Assembly: GCF_025264645.1 (NCBI RefSeq)
Contig: NZ_CP073696.1
Span: 3,410,001 to 3,474,000 of the forward strand
Origin: Edaphobacter lichenicola
Lineage (GTDB): Bacteria > Acidobacteriota > Terriglobia > Terriglobales > Acidobacteriaceae
Length of the DNA: 64,000 bases
Direction of reading: 5' to 3'
Positions 50,521-59,857 of the stretch are shown one piece after another; the stretch's first letter is position 1, and every line of letters starts with the position of its first letter. The position numbers and the translations under genes were made by a program. The notes under the pieces were generated by a model. The model made no database searches, was not told the origin of the DNA, and worked only from the letters and a program-made list of their open reading frames with translations.

Positions 50521-53500
50521 ATGGCTATCACGAAATCGCTGCTGAATACTCCCGCCGATCACACTCCCAACACAAGATTGACGATCGATGGGTTGGAAGT
50601 TCCTGGCCATTCGGGCGAACTGCTGATCGATCTGCTGAACAGCCGAACCGCTGTCAACGCGCAAAAGCCTGTGCCACAGGTGTGCTATTTGCAGCAGATG
50701 GGCCCAATTCAGAGCTGCGATACCTGCATGGTGAAGGTTAACGGTGAACTCGTCCGCGCGTGCGCGACTAGAGTTGCTGGCGGAATGAAGGTAGAAACCA
50801 TCGGTGAGACCGTTGACATCGCGCAGCGCGAGGCCTTTGATCGCATTCTCGAAAACCACATGCTCTACTGCACGGTCTGCGACAACAACAACCAGAACTG
50901 CACGATCCACAATACGACGGCCGTGTTGGATGTAAAACATCAGTCGCGCGAGTACAAACGCAAGCCATACGAGAAGGACATGTCGAATCCGTTTTACCGG
51001 TACGACCCTGACCAGTGCATCCTATGCGGACGTTGCGTGGAGTCGTGCCAGAACGTGCAGGTAAATGAGACTCTGTCGATCGACTGGGAGAGCGACCATC
51101 CGCGTGTGCTGTGGGACGGCGGGATGCAGATCGAAGGTTCCAGCTGCGTCTCCTGCGGGCACTGCGTGACGGTCTGTCCGTGCAATGCGCTGATGGAAAA
51201 AACGATGCTGGGCGAGGCAGGCTATATGACCGACCTCCCAGCCGCTGCGTTGAACAACATGATCGATGTGGTCAAGGGAGTTGAGCCGCCGATCGGTTAC
51301 GGGCCGATTCTTTCGCTCTCCGAGATGGAGTCGGAGATGCGCACCGAGCGCACCAAGCGCACCAAGACCGTTTGCACCTACTGCGCCGTGGGATGCAGCT
51401 TTGAAGTTTGGACGAAGGAACGTCACATCTTAAAGATCGAGCCGACGCACGGACCGGCGAATGGAATTTCGACCTGCGTGAAGGGCAAGTTCGCCTGGGG
51501 GCACATCAACTCCGATGACAGGCTCGTAAAGCCGCTTCTACGTGACGGCGAGACCTTCCGTGAGATCGAGTGGTCGGAGGCACTCGACATCATTGAGCAC
51601 ACCTTCAAACGCATCAAGACGGAGCACGGGCCGGACGCGCTCGCATTTATCGCTTCGTCCAAGTGCACGAACGAAGAGAGCTACCTGATGCAGAAGCTGG
51701 CGCGTGGTGTGATCGGCACCAACAATGTCGACAACTGCGCTCGCTACTGCCAGAACCCGGCGACCATGGGACTGCAGCGAACGGTTGGGTATGGCGGCGA
51801 CTCGGGTTCAATTGCGGACATCGAAAAGGCGGGATTGGTCCTTATCGTGGGAGCTAATCCGGCAGAGAACCACCCTGTGCTTTGCACGCGGGTCAAGCGT
51901 TCCCATAAGCATCGCGGACAGCGGTTGATCGTTGCCGACATACGCAAGCACGAGATGGCGGAGCGCGCCGATATCTTCTTCCGTCCCAACCCATCGACCG
52001 ACGCCGTATGGATGTGCGCCATCTCGAAGTACATCATCGACAGCGGTCTCGCGAAGATGGACTTCATCAATCAATGGGTGAATCACTTCGACGAGTTCAA
52101 GAAGTCGCTCGAACCGTTCACGATGGAGTATGCGGAGAAGATCACTGGTGTTCCCGCAACCACGTTAGCAACGGTCGCGCATGAGATCGCGGCGGCCGAT
52201 GGCACCTGCATCCTGTTTGCGATGGGCGTTACGCAGCACTGCGGCGGCTCGGACACTGCAACCGCGCTCTCGAACCTGCTTCTGGTGACAGGCAACTACA
52301 TGCGGCCAGGCGCCGGGGCTTATCCTCTGCGCGGACACAACAACGTGCAGGGAGCCAGCGACTACGGCTCGATGCCAAACGTATTTTCCGGCTATCAGAA
52401 GGTGGACGACCCAGAGGTTCGCGCAAAATTCGAGGCCGACTGGGGCGTTACACTGCCCACCACAACCGGAAAAGACAACCACATGATGATCGAAGCGATT
52501 CTAGCGGGTACGCTCAAGGCGCTCTACATCAAGGGTGAAGACACGATCACCTCCGACTCGAACGCGAACTATGTCGGCAGTGCGCTGGAGAAGCTGGACT
52601 TCTTCATCGTGCAGGACATCAACTTCTCCGAGACCTGCAGGTATGCGGACCTGGTGCTGCCTGCGGCGGCATCGCTTGAAAAAGATGGAACCTTCACCAG
52701 CACGGAGCGCCGCATTCAGCGCATCAATAAGGCGATGGAGCCGCTGGGCGAATCAAAGGCCGATTGGGAGATCATTCAACTGATCGCCAACCGGATGGGA
52801 GGCAACTGGAACTACACGCATCCTTCCGAGGTGATGGATGAGATCGCACGGCTGACTCCGCTGTTTGCCGGCGTGAGCTACAAAAAACTCGAAGGCTTCG
52901 ACAGTCTGCAATGGCCGGTGCATGCGGACGGCACCGATACACCATTATTGTTTACCGACGGCTTCCCCTTCCCCGATAAGAAGGCCCGGTTCTTTCCGAT
53001 CGAGTACATCCCACCATCGGAGGAGACGAGTAAGATCTACGATCTGCACCTGAACAATGGCCGCCTGCTGGAGCACTTCGAGCAGGGCAGCATGACCTTT
53101 CGCACGCCTGGTATTCGCGAGATCACACCAAATAGCTGGATCGAGGTTTCACCGGAGTTGGCGGCGGAGCGCGGCGTTACCACGGGCCGCTACGTCCAAG
53201 TGACTTCACCGCACGGTAAAGCTCGCGTGCAGGTTCTGGTATCGGATCGAGTGAAGGGCAAACAGCTTTATATGACGTTGAACTCGGTTGATGAACCGGT
53301 CAATCGTCTGACCAGCAGCTTTACCGATCGCCAAACCCATACTCCTGCCTTCAAGGAGACGGCTGTCAGCATGACTGTGCTGCCGGAGCAGGGTGAAAAC
53401 CCGCTGCCACGCAGAAACTTCCGCTACGGCACCCGCACCCCACAGTCGGGACTGGAGATCGAACGCAAGTGGGCGCGCAAAGACTATCACCTGCCCGGAA

Positions 53501-53547
53501 CAGCTACCGCCGACAAACTCGTTCAGATCACCTCCACTACCGTTTAG
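50521..53547 (+). CDS. fdhF: NAD-type formate dehydrogenase alpha subunit with fused ferredoxin domains
   Basis: 1008 residues from the ATG at 50521; upstream frame is non-coding. A 2Fe-2S domain (QVCYLQQMGPIQSCDTCMVKV) and His/Cys cluster region (CTVCDNNNQNCTIH) come first. Two 4Fe-4S clusters follow (CILCGRCVESCQN, CVSCGHCVTVCPC), then the molybdopterin domain with its own 4Fe-4S (CTYCAVGCSF). The active-site Cys is in NVDNCARYCQNPATMG, where a Sec is used in some relatives. C-terminal molydop-binding domain. It oxidises formate to CO2. Electron partners FdsB/FdsG-like are not in the window; a DUF1641 protein follows. Confidence 0.93.
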   Translation: MAITKSLLNTPADHTPNTRLTIDGLEVPGHSGELLIDLLNSRTAVNAQKPVPQVCYLQQMGPIQSCDTCMVKVNGELVRACATRVAGGMKVETIGETVDIAQREAFDRILENHMLYCTVCDNNNQNCTIHNTTAVLDVKHQSREYKRKPYEKDMSNPFYRYDPDQCILCGRCVESCQNVQVNETLSIDWESDHPRVLWDGGMQIEGSSCVSCGHCVTVCPCNALMEKTMLGEAGYMTDLPAAALNNMIDVVKGVEPPIGYGPILSLSEMESEMRTERTKRTKTVCTYCAVGCSFEVWTKERHILKIEPTHGPANGISTCVKGKFAWGHINSDDRLVKPLLRDGETFREIEWSEALDIIEHTFKRIKTEHGPDALAFIASSKCTNEESYLMQKLARGVIGTNNVDNCARYCQNPATMGLQRTVGYGGDSGSIADIEKAGLVLIVGANPAENHPVLCTRVKRSHKHRGQRLIVADIRKHEMAERADIFFRPNPSTDAVWMCAISKYIIDSGLAKMDFINQWVNHFDEFKKSLEPFTMEYAEKITGVPATTLATVAHEIAAADGTCILFAMGVTQHCGGSDTATALSNLLLVTGNYMRPGAGAYPLRGHNNVQGASDYGSMPNVFSGYQKVDDPEVRAKFEADWGVTLPTTTGKDNHMMIEAILAGTLKALYIKGEDTITSDSNANYVGSALEKLDFFIVQDINFSETCRYADLVLPAAASLEKDGTFTSTERRIQRINKAMEPLGESKADWEIIQLIANRMGGNWNYTHPSEVMDEIARLTPLFAGVSYKKLEGFDSLQWPVHADGTDTPLLFTDGFPFPDKKARFFPIEYIPPSEETSKIYDLHLNNGRLLEHFEQGSMTFRTPGIREITPNSWIEVSPELAAERGVTTGRYVQVTSPHGKARVQVLVSDRVKGKQLYMTLNSVDEPVNRLTSSFTDRQTHTPAFKETAVSMTVLPEQGENPLPRRNFRYGTRTPQSGLEIERKWARKDYHLPGTATADKLVQITSTTV

Positions 53548-53573
53548 CTTCGCTACCACTTTCAGGAGTCGTC

Positions 53574-54032
53574 ATGGCCAAACCAATCGCTTTCAAACCA
53601 GTCACCGTCGACTTCAAGGCCGATCTCCTGCGCAAGCTGGAAAAGGCTCCGGGCGAACACGCCGAGGCGCTCCTGCTGGCCTACGACGTACTCGAAGCGG
53701 CGCACAAGGCCGGTGTGCTCGATCTGCTGCACGGTGCGATCGGCGCGAAAGACACCATCATCACAACCCTTTCGAAGTACGCCGCGCAGCCTGAGGGTAT
53801 CGCCGCAATACGAAATCTCCTTACCGCTGCAAAGATCCTGACTGAGCTGGACCCCGAGGTACTCGATCAGCTCTCGAAGGTCATGGCGCACGCATCCAAG
53901 GAGCATCAGCAGGAGCAAAAACCTCCAAGCCTGTTCCAGCTTGCCAAACGAGCCACGAGCGAAGACAGCCGCCGCGGCCTTTCGTTCATGACACTGGTGC
54001 TCTCTGGCCTCGGGAAGTCGCTAAAGAGCTAG
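53574..54032 (+). CDS. DUF1641-domain protein linked to formate dehydrogenase
   Basis: 152 residues of mostly helical sequence: HAEALLLAYDVLEAAHKAGVLDLLHGAIGAKDTIITTLSKYAAQPEGIAAIRNLLTAAKIL, then SSLFQLAKRATSEDSRRGLSFMTLVLSGLGKSL-like C-terminus. DUF1641 proteins are regularly encoded beside FdhF-type formate dehydrogenases and may act in their assembly or electron transfer; the mechanism is unknown. CAGGAG lies 6 nt before the ATG, 26 bp after fdhF. Confidence 0.85.
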   Translation: MAKPIAFKPVTVDFKADLLRKLEKAPGEHAEALLLAYDVLEAAHKAGVLDLLHGAIGAKDTIITTLSKYAAQPEGIAAIRNLLTAAKILTELDPEVLDQLSKVMAHASKEHQQEQKPPSLFQLAKRATSEDSRRGLSFMTLVLSGLGKSLKS

Positions 54033-54078
54033 CCGCGCGTTAGCGGGGGCTCTCCCGCAGCCTCGCAGCTATGGTCAA

Positions 54079-54936
54079 ATGAAAGATGTGACTCATTCCT
54101 TCGACATCGGCAGTACTCCCCACCAGGTCCCGGTAGGCCGGGGCAAACTCTTTCTCATTGCAGGCCCATGTGTCCTCGAGTCCGAAAGCCACGCGCGAAT
54201 GCTAGCCGACTCAATCCAGCGCATCACCTCGGACCTCGGCATTCCGTACATCTTCAAAGCCAGCTACGACAAAGCCAACCGAACCTCAATCAAGAGCTTT
54301 CGCGGCCCCGGGTTGGTTGAGGGCTGCCGTATTCTCCGTGCGATAGGCGACAGCACCGGCCTGCCGGTATTGACCGATGTGCACACTGCGGTCGACTGCG
54401 CTGCCGTTGCCGAAGCCGTCGATGTGCTGCAGATTCCTGCGTTCCTCTGTCGTCAGACGGACCTGCTCATCGCTGCGGCCGAAGCAACGCGTCAAACCGG
54501 CGGCGCAATTAACGTGAAGAAAGGCCAGTTCGTAGCGCCCTGGGACATGCGGCACGCTGTCGAGAAGATTCGCGAGAGCGGCAACGAGCGAGTCTCGCTG
54601 ACAGAACGCGGTGCCAGCTTCGGCTACAACAACCTTGTGGTCGATATCCGCTCCTTGCCGGTGATGCGCGGCTTTGCGCCGGTAGTCTTCGACGGAACGC
54701 ACTCTGTCCAAACACCCTCCGCCGGAAATGGCGTCAGTGGCGGTCAGCCCGAGTTCATCCCCGTGCTGACCCGGGCGGCCGTAGCGGCGGGTGTGGACGG
54801 AGTCTTTCTCGAAGTCCATGAAAATCCTGCACAGGCGAAATCTGATGGAGCCAACGCACTTCATCTCAACAAGCTGAAGGCAGTACTCGAGCAGCTGCTT
54901 GCTATCCATGCAGCCCTGGCTAACACGGCAACCTAA
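54079..54936 (+). CDS. kdsA: 3-deoxy-8-phosphooctulonate synthase (KDO8P synthase)
   Basis: 285 residues, normal family length. LFLIAGPCVLESESHARMLADSI, FKASYDKANRTSIKSFRGPGLVEG, VLTDVHTAVDCAAVAEAVDVLQIPAFLCRQTDLL, AINVKKGQFVAPWDMRHAVEKI, LTERGASFGYNNLVVDIRSLPVM, and FDGTHSVQTPSAGNGVSGGQ are all KdsA signatures. It joins arabinose-5-phosphate and PEP for lipopolysaccharide KDO, so the host has a Gram-negative outer membrane. Lies 46 bp after the DUF1641 gene. Confidence 0.96.
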   Translation: MKDVTHSFDIGSTPHQVPVGRGKLFLIAGPCVLESESHARMLADSIQRITSDLGIPYIFKASYDKANRTSIKSFRGPGLVEGCRILRAIGDSTGLPVLTDVHTAVDCAAVAEAVDVLQIPAFLCRQTDLLIAAAEATRQTGGAINVKKGQFVAPWDMRHAVEKIRESGNERVSLTERGASFGYNNLVVDIRSLPVMRGFAPVVFDGTHSVQTPSAGNGVSGGQPEFIPVLTRAAVAAGVDGVFLEVHENPAQAKSDGANALHLNKLKAVLEQLLAIHAALANTAT

Positions 54937-54960
54937 ACACGCTGGATCTTCCAAGTTAAA

Positions 54961-54985
54961 AAAAGCGGCCCCTCATTGAGGGGCC
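54961..54985. terminator. Hairpin terminator between convergent genes
   Basis: GGCCCCTC (54967-54974) and GAGGGGCC (54978-54985) with a 3-nt loop. On the minus strand it is followed by GC and a run of seven T, a classical rho-independent terminator for the OmpA-like gene; it can also stop kdsA transcription from the other side. Confidence 0.8.
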
Positions 54986-55097
54986 AATCTGCCTTGGTTC
55001 TCTCTGGTTAGGAGAGGTTTTTGCGAGTGCGCTCTAGGTCGCTATCTCGGCAAACTTGCGGGCGGTATTGAGTCCATACCGCCCTGAGGGGGAGGGC

Positions 55098-56021
55098 TTA
55101 CTGATTCACCTCTTGTGGTGAACTTGCGCCTGATGGGGAAGCCTTGGGAGTAGCGTTAGAAGCTGAGGTGCTACCCATGGTTGCGAGGCTGTTATGGAGC
55201 AGCGTTACACGCACCCCATTCACAATTGCCTGCTCTCCATCTGCGGGCTTGGCGGTGTCCTTGCCAAGGCCGGACTTGTAGATGCGATAAACCGGTACCT
55301 GATGCTCTGTGACGAGGTAGCGAGCTACGGAATCGGCCATTGCCTGCGATGTTTGCACTCCGCTACGGCTGTAACCCTGAACTTCGATGATGTAGCCTTT
55401 TTCGCCTGCCAATGTCGTGGCAAGAGCGTCCAGGTCAGACTTCCCGCTCGGTCCAAGCGAAGTACGACCGCTCACGAACTTTACCGATGTCTCCGACACT
55501 GTCTGGTATTGATCCAAATTCCCTACTGTGTTGCCGAGGGAATCCGTACGGCTGCTGGCATTGCTTGCCAGGGTGTTGGCCGAGTTCGCACGGTTCGCTG
55601 CATCCTGCGCATGCTGATCGGCAGTATTTGCAGCGTTCATCGCATTCTTGATACCGGCCTGCGACCGCGAATCGACGTCCTTGATGTCGTTTGCATTCTT
55701 TGACTGAAGCTGATCGAGCTCATTGACCTGATCCTTGATCGGAGCGGTCTGGCGATTTACCCACTTCTTGCGCGCAAGGGGGTTCATATGACCCCAGAAA
55801 CCTTCTTTGGATTGACCCGTCAGGGGCTTGCCGGTTGCGTAAGTCGAACTATCGGAAGGATTCATCGATCCCGAAGTTGAGGAGCCCGAAGTCGAACTGG
55901 GAGCTGCCTGATCCTGGGGCTGTGCTGCAGGTGCGCTCGTCTGAGCGAACGCTGAGACACCCAATGCACTACCTAACAGTAAAGCTGGGAGGCCGAAAGT
56001 GGTTCCGGATTTCATCATCAT
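55098..56021 (-). CDS. Secreted OmpA-like domain protein with heptad linker
   Basis: 307 residues. A signal peptide (KSGTTFGLPALLLGSALGVSAFAQ), a Ser/Thr/Pro-rich stretch and a coiled-coil-like Ala/Asn/Asp repeat (NAMNAANTADQHAQDAANRANSANTLASNAS) precede an OmpA-like peptidoglycan-binding core (VKFVSGRTSLGPSGKSDLDALATTLAGEKGYIIEVQGYSRSGV, SQAMADSVARYLVTEHQVPVYRIYKSGLG). It likely ties the outer membrane or periplasm to the wall. The start is the first of three ATGs, with AGGAGA upstream. Confidence 0.85.
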   Translation of the reverse strand: MMMKSGTTFGLPALLLGSALGVSAFAQTSAPAAQPQDQAAPSSTSGSSTSGSMNPSDSSTYATGKPLTGQSKEGFWGHMNPLARKKWVNRQTAPIKDQVNELDQLQSKNANDIKDVDSRSQAGIKNAMNAANTADQHAQDAANRANSANTLASNASSRTDSLGNTVGNLDQYQTVSETSVKFVSGRTSLGPSGKSDLDALATTLAGEKGYIIEVQGYSRSGVQTSQAMADSVARYLVTEHQVPVYRIYKSGLGKDTAKPADGEQAIVNGVRVTLLHNSLATMGSTSASNATPKASPSGASSPQEVNQ

Positions 56022-56229
56022 ATTTGCTCTCCTGTCCTGGTCGGTGCGTCTGTGTTCCAGACGTCAACATGCACTTGCTAGAGCAGGTAGGATGCCAAAC
56101 TGGATGAAATCGATAAGCTTATAAAAATAAATGATTTAGCCGACGTCGTACAACTTTAGAGTACTGGGACATTACATCCAACTCACGCAAAAAGTTCCTG
56201 AGTGGCCAGTAACTATTACCCGGCCGTCC

Positions 56230-56832
56230 TCACTTGGTCTCGACCCGAATGATGTGAATCTCTGGCATCTGAGTGTTCCAGTTCGCCGGAATCGTCTCGA
56301 AGATAAGGCGAAAGTCTCGCTCATCGCCCGGCTTCAAAGGCGAAGCGCCAACGGACTGGGTGTCGATATATGGCTCACGCGTACGGATGAGAGACAGGGG
56401 AAGCGTCTCGACCTGGGGTGGCATGGCTTCGTCGTTGCGGAAGATCACCTGCACGGTAATCCCTGAGACGGTCTGGCCTCCGGTGTTCTGGATGTGCCCG
56501 TCGATAAACGTTGATTTCCCGCCCGAAAGGCTGGTGGACTCGCTCATCGCAAGCTGTGTCAGCGAGAGATTGGCCGCATAGGCCGCCAGTGGCTGAATGG
56601 TATTCGGAGGAAGTTGTGGCTTATGGCGAGTCGCAAACAGGAGCCCAATCACGACTGCCAGCACTGCCAATCCAGCCACACCCCACACTGCGATAGGAGT
56701 TCCGCCACCTTCGGGCGGTTTATTGGTAAACATCGCAGGTTGGCTGGCGTTGTTCGTGTCGACGGCGAAAGAACTCGGAGTCTTTGCAGATGGATCAATC
56801 GATGGATCGAGTGGCCGGTGCGGTTCGCTCAT
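56230..56832 (-). CDS. Membrane-anchored beta-domain protein (DUF2393-like)
   Basis: 200 residues. A cytoplasmic Pro/Ser-rich N-terminus (about 45 residues) is followed by one transmembrane helix (AVWGVAGLAVLAVVIGLLFA) and an external FxLYD/DUF2393-like beta sandwich (GGKSTFIDGHIQNTGGQTVSGITVQVIFRNDEA, LKPGDERDFRLIFETIPANWN). Function unknown. The DUF2393 assignment rests on layout and a few strand patterns. Confidence 0.65.
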   Translation of the reverse strand: MSEPHRPLDPSIDPSAKTPSSFAVDTNNASQPAMFTNKPPEGGGTPIAVWGVAGLAVLAVVIGLLFATRHKPQLPPNTIQPLAAYAANLSLTQLAMSESTSLSGGKSTFIDGHIQNTGGQTVSGITVQVIFRNDEAMPPQVETLPLSLIRTREPYIDTQSVGASPLKPGDERDFRLIFETIPANWNTQMPEIHIIRVETK

Positions 56833-57048
56833 AAGCCGAGATTTTATACCGCTGTGCCTCTCGCTGCCGCCTGCAACCTGTCCCGAAAAGAATCAGCCGA
56901 GTGTCCTAAGAGAAACTTCGCTGGATTTTCATCACAAGTGAAGAACTTCTTGGTGCATTATCGCGTTAACTAACATCTATAGTTTGTCAGGTTGATACAG
57001 ATCAGTCTGTTACACGCACTCAAACGACGTTGAAAGGGAGGCCCCACG

Positions 57049-57189
57049 ATGAACGAACAGGATGAGACTCCGATAGACGTTCTGCCGATCTCTGATGTAG
57101 CTGAGGCGGTGATTCCAGTCGCTGCTGACCGTCTCTACCAGTTCGCTGCACTGACAGCGGGCTTCCTCCTACTTATCTCGCTGCTGTAG
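57049..57189 (+). CDS. 46-residue tail-anchored membrane miniprotein
   Basis: A short frame with an excellent ribosome binding site (AAAGGGAGG eight to nine bases before the ATG). It reads MNEQDETPIDVLPISDVAEA, then VIPVAADRLYQFAALTAGFLLLISLL. The acidic N-terminal half is likely cytoplasmic and the last about 18 residues form one hydrophobic helix. Too short for usual gene calling, but the binding site, acidic head and membrane tail make it credible. Function unknown. Confidence 0.6.
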   Translation: MNEQDETPIDVLPISDVAEAVIPVAADRLYQFAALTAGFLLLISLL

Positions 57190-57214
57190 GAACTCTCGGC
57201 GCGCGACATGCAGT

Positions 57215-57970
57215 TTATGCAAAGCTCGCACGCTTCACCTTCTGACGAAAATCTTCCCCCTGCATCTCAACCACAACGCACATCTCCTGCAATCTGGAAC
57301 GCATGCGTTCGCCGATACGATCCCCGAGCGTCTCCTCACGCATGACCGAACGAGGTCCACTTTCTGTCCCCAACGGACCAGCATTAGCATAGTTCGTCGT
57401 AATGATCGTGGTGCGGCGATCGTTGTATCGAGTGTTCAGGATGTGCGCGACCGTATCCCACACCCAATCAGTCGGTTTAGAAGCTCCAAGTTCATCCAAA
57501 ACAAGCACTTCGGCATCGAACACCGGCGCAAGAATCTCCAATTCGGTGGCCGAAACCTTACTGTTGTAGCTGTTCTGAACCTGCTTTAGAAGGTCGCGGT
57601 AGTCGAAGAAGAGCCCGGTCGCGCCTCGTTCGGCCACCAGTGCCTGAAGAATCCCTACTGCCAGGTGAGTCTTTCCCACCCCAATCGATCCAGTCAGCAG
57701 CAAGCCTGTTCCAGCCGTCTCTAACGGATACCCGTCAACGAACTTCCTTGCACGCAGATGGGCAAGCCCGAGCGACCGATTCGAAGACGGAAAGTTGGTC
57801 TCATAGCTCTCCAAAGAGCAATGCTCATAGCGTTTGGGTATGTGGGCACGCCCCAGCATCCGCTCAGCGCGGCGCTGCACCCGGCAGACACAGTCTTTAA
57901 CGAACTGCCTGCCGTCCTCCTGCATGATCCGCAGACCCGTTCCACCGCATATCGTACAAACTTCACTCAT
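57215..57970 (-). CDS. DnaC/IstB-like ATPase with N-terminal zinc finger (helicase loader-like)
   Basis: 251 residues. The N-terminal MSEVCTICGGTGLR and KDCVCRVQRR give a Cys-rich (CxxC...CxC) finger. The AAA+ domain follows with Walker A LLLTGSIGVGKTHLAVGIL, Walker B VLVLDELGA, sensor ITTNYAN and Arg finger region GDRIGERMRSRL. This is the DnaC/DnaI helicase-loader pattern. No transposase is nearby, so it is more likely the chromosomal loader than an IstB. Minus strand, alone. Confidence 0.85.
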   Translation of the reverse strand: MSEVCTICGGTGLRIMQEDGRQFVKDCVCRVQRRAERMLGRAHIPKRYEHCSLESYETNFPSSNRSLGLAHLRARKFVDGYPLETAGTGLLLTGSIGVGKTHLAVGILQALVAERGATGLFFDYRDLLKQVQNSYNSKVSATELEILAPVFDAEVLVLDELGASKPTDWVWDTVAHILNTRYNDRRTTIITTNYANAGPLGTESGPRSVMREETLGDRIGERMRSRLQEMCVVVEMQGEDFRQKVKRASFA

Positions 57971-58172
57971 GGCCGTGGTTCCAGTATGGCAGCATCTGAA
58001 TCCAATTGCCCCCTGTGCGAATCTGAGTTAAACTGAGGAAACTGCTTGAGCGCTCCTAAATAAGGCGCAAGCGGCGGCGCGACAGGCCCTTCGATGTGAC
58101 GTGAACTCTACCGTTGCAAGCGATCCGCGAGCCGGCAGGCATAATCGAGATCAGAGAAAAGGATTAGTTACC

Positions 58173-58409
58173 ATGCCAAAAGAAGGTATTCACCCGAAGT
58201 ATGACAATATCCACGTCAAGTGCGCCTGCGGGAACACGTTTGAGACCCGCTCCACGCACAAAGGCGACATCGTCGTCGAAATCTGCTCCGCCTGCCACCC
58301 GTTCTTCACCGGCAAGCAGAAGCTGATCGACACCGCAGGTCGCGTCGAGCGCTTCCGCCGCAAGTTCGCCAAGTCGGACGCCGGCAAGGCCGAGACTGCC
58401 GCAAAGTAA
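58173..58409 (+). CDS. rpmE: 50S ribosomal protein L31
   Basis: 78 residues starting at the ATG at 58173 (AAAAGGA upstream; the frame extends 5' without signals). [28 protein letters not shown], then [30 protein letters not shown] is the L31 signature. The Cys residues CAC and CSAC make this the zinc-binding (C+) form. Followed by a terminator at 58431-58462. Confidence 0.96.
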   Translation: MPKEGIHPKYDNIHVKCACGNTFETRSTHKGDIVVEICSACHPFFTGKQKLIDTAGRVERFRRKFAKSDAGKAETAAK

Positions 58410-58430
58410 GCGGACGCCTAAACCACATCA

Positions 58431-58462
58431 AGGGCCTCCGCACACGCGGGGGCCTTTGTTTT
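58431..58462 (+). terminator. Rho-independent terminator after rpmE
   Basis: GGCCTCCGC (58433-58441) pairs with GCGGGGGCC (58446-58454; one T-G pair), with loop ACAC, followed by TTTGTTTTG. Confidence 0.85.
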
Positions 58463-58502
58463 GTCTAAACTAGTCACAAGTAAGGCCACGAGCACTATTG
58501 CC

Positions 58503-59786
58503 ATGAAGAAGCGTTATACCCTCGAGCAGAAGCGTTGGGACGATCCAGCCGAGCACACGATGCCCGAGCACTCCCGCGTGCCTGCCAGCTTCACCATCGG
58601 CAACGTAAAGATCGCCCCCGCGACGGTACTCGCCCCCATGGCCGGAGTCACCGACACCGTCTTCCGCCGCTTCATCAAGAACGCCAGCCAGTTCACGAGC
58701 ACGATTGAAGTGACGGCCGACGTAGACAGCACGACATCGAATCAACAGTCTGGCTGCGGCCTCATCATGACGGAGTTCACCTCCGCCGACGGCCTCTCCC
58801 GCATGCGCGAGACCAAGCGCAAGCGCTACCTCACCTACTACGACGACGAACACCCTATCTCGGCGCAACTCTTCGGCTCCAACCCTGCAACGCTGGCCGA
58901 CTCAGCCCGCATCGTGCAGGACGCCGGCTTCGATCTCGTCGATCTGAACCTCGGCTGCCCGGCTAAGCGCGTCGTCGCGTGCAACGGAGGCTCCGGCCTG
59001 TTGCGTGACCTTCCGCTGATCGAGACCATCTTCAAGACCGTCCGCGCAGCCGTCACGATTCCCTTCACCGTAAAGTTCCGCTTGGGCTGGAACGACAAAC
59101 ACATCGTCTGCGTCGAACTCGCAAAGATGGCCGAAGACTGCGGCCTCAACGCCGTGGCCCTGCACGCCCGCACCCGCGAAGACGGTTATACCGGCCAGGC
59201 CCGCTGGGAGTACATCGCCGCCGTAAAAGACACGGTCAAAATTCCAGTCATCGGAAACGGCGACATCCGCACCCCCGAAGATGCAGCCGCAATGGTCGAC
59301 ATCACTCGCTGCGACGCCGTCATGATCGGCCGCACCGCGCCGTCAAATCCGTGGATCTTCCGTCAGATCGCCCAGTACACGGCATCGAAGGAAGCAACCG
59401 GCGTCGGCACCTACGATCAGCCCACCGATCAGGACCGCTACCGCATGATCCGCACCTACTTCCAGATGCTGGTCGACGAGATCGCCATCGAAGAGCGAGC
59501 CGAAGCCGCACGCGCTGAAGCCATCACCGCCGCAGGCCAGGTCGCACGCGAGCAGCGTCACCGCGACTGCGTTGGCAAGATGAAGCAGTTCGCCAGCTGG
59601 TTCACCCACGGTGTCCCCGGCGGCGGCGCACTCCGCAAGCAGATCTTCGAATCGAAGAACGGCGACGCAGTTCTCGGAGCGATCGAAAGCTTCTTCGCAA
59701 ACCGCGAGATGTCTCTCGATAGGGAAGATGCCGTCGCCGCAGTAGACGAAACGATGCTCGCCTCAGCCGCCGCCTACTGCGACTGA
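58503..59786 (+). CDS. dusB: tRNA-dihydrouridine synthase
   Basis: 427 residues from the ATG at 58503; a TTG at 58461 is an alternative that would overlap the rpmE terminator. TIM-barrel FMN enzyme: VLAPMAGVTDTVFRRF, the active-site Cys in LNLGCPAKRVV, GGSGLLRDLPLIETI, FRLGWND, ALHARTREDGYTGQARWEYI and VIGNGDIRTPEDAAAMVDITRCDAVMIGR. The C-terminal helical domain follows. A stretch of about 40 residues rich in TST/Ser-Gln after the first strand (NASQFTSTIEVTADVDSTTSNQQ) is longer than in E. coli DusB. Assignment to the DusB subgroup is by best fit. Confidence 0.9.
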   Translation: MKKRYTLEQKRWDDPAEHTMPEHSRVPASFTIGNVKIAPATVLAPMAGVTDTVFRRFIKNASQFTSTIEVTADVDSTTSNQQSGCGLIMTEFTSADGLSRMRETKRKRYLTYYDDEHPISAQLFGSNPATLADSARIVQDAGFDLVDLNLGCPAKRVVACNGGSGLLRDLPLIETIFKTVRAAVTIPFTVKFRLGWNDKHIVCVELAKMAEDCGLNAVALHARTREDGYTGQARWEYIAAVKDTVKIPVIGNGDIRTPEDAAAMVDITRCDAVMIGRTAPSNPWIFRQIAQYTASKEATGVGTYDQPTDQDRYRMIRTYFQMLVDEIAIEERAEAARAEAITAAGQVAREQRHRDCVGKMKQFASWFTHGVPGGGALRKQIFESKNGDAVLGAIESFFANREMSLDREDAVAAVDETMLASAAAYCD

Positions 59787-59857
59787 TGGTTGGGCAAACA
59801 ACTTTTTGCATCCTCCGCTAACTGCGATTAATCTCATCCACAGAGCCGAAAAAGACA

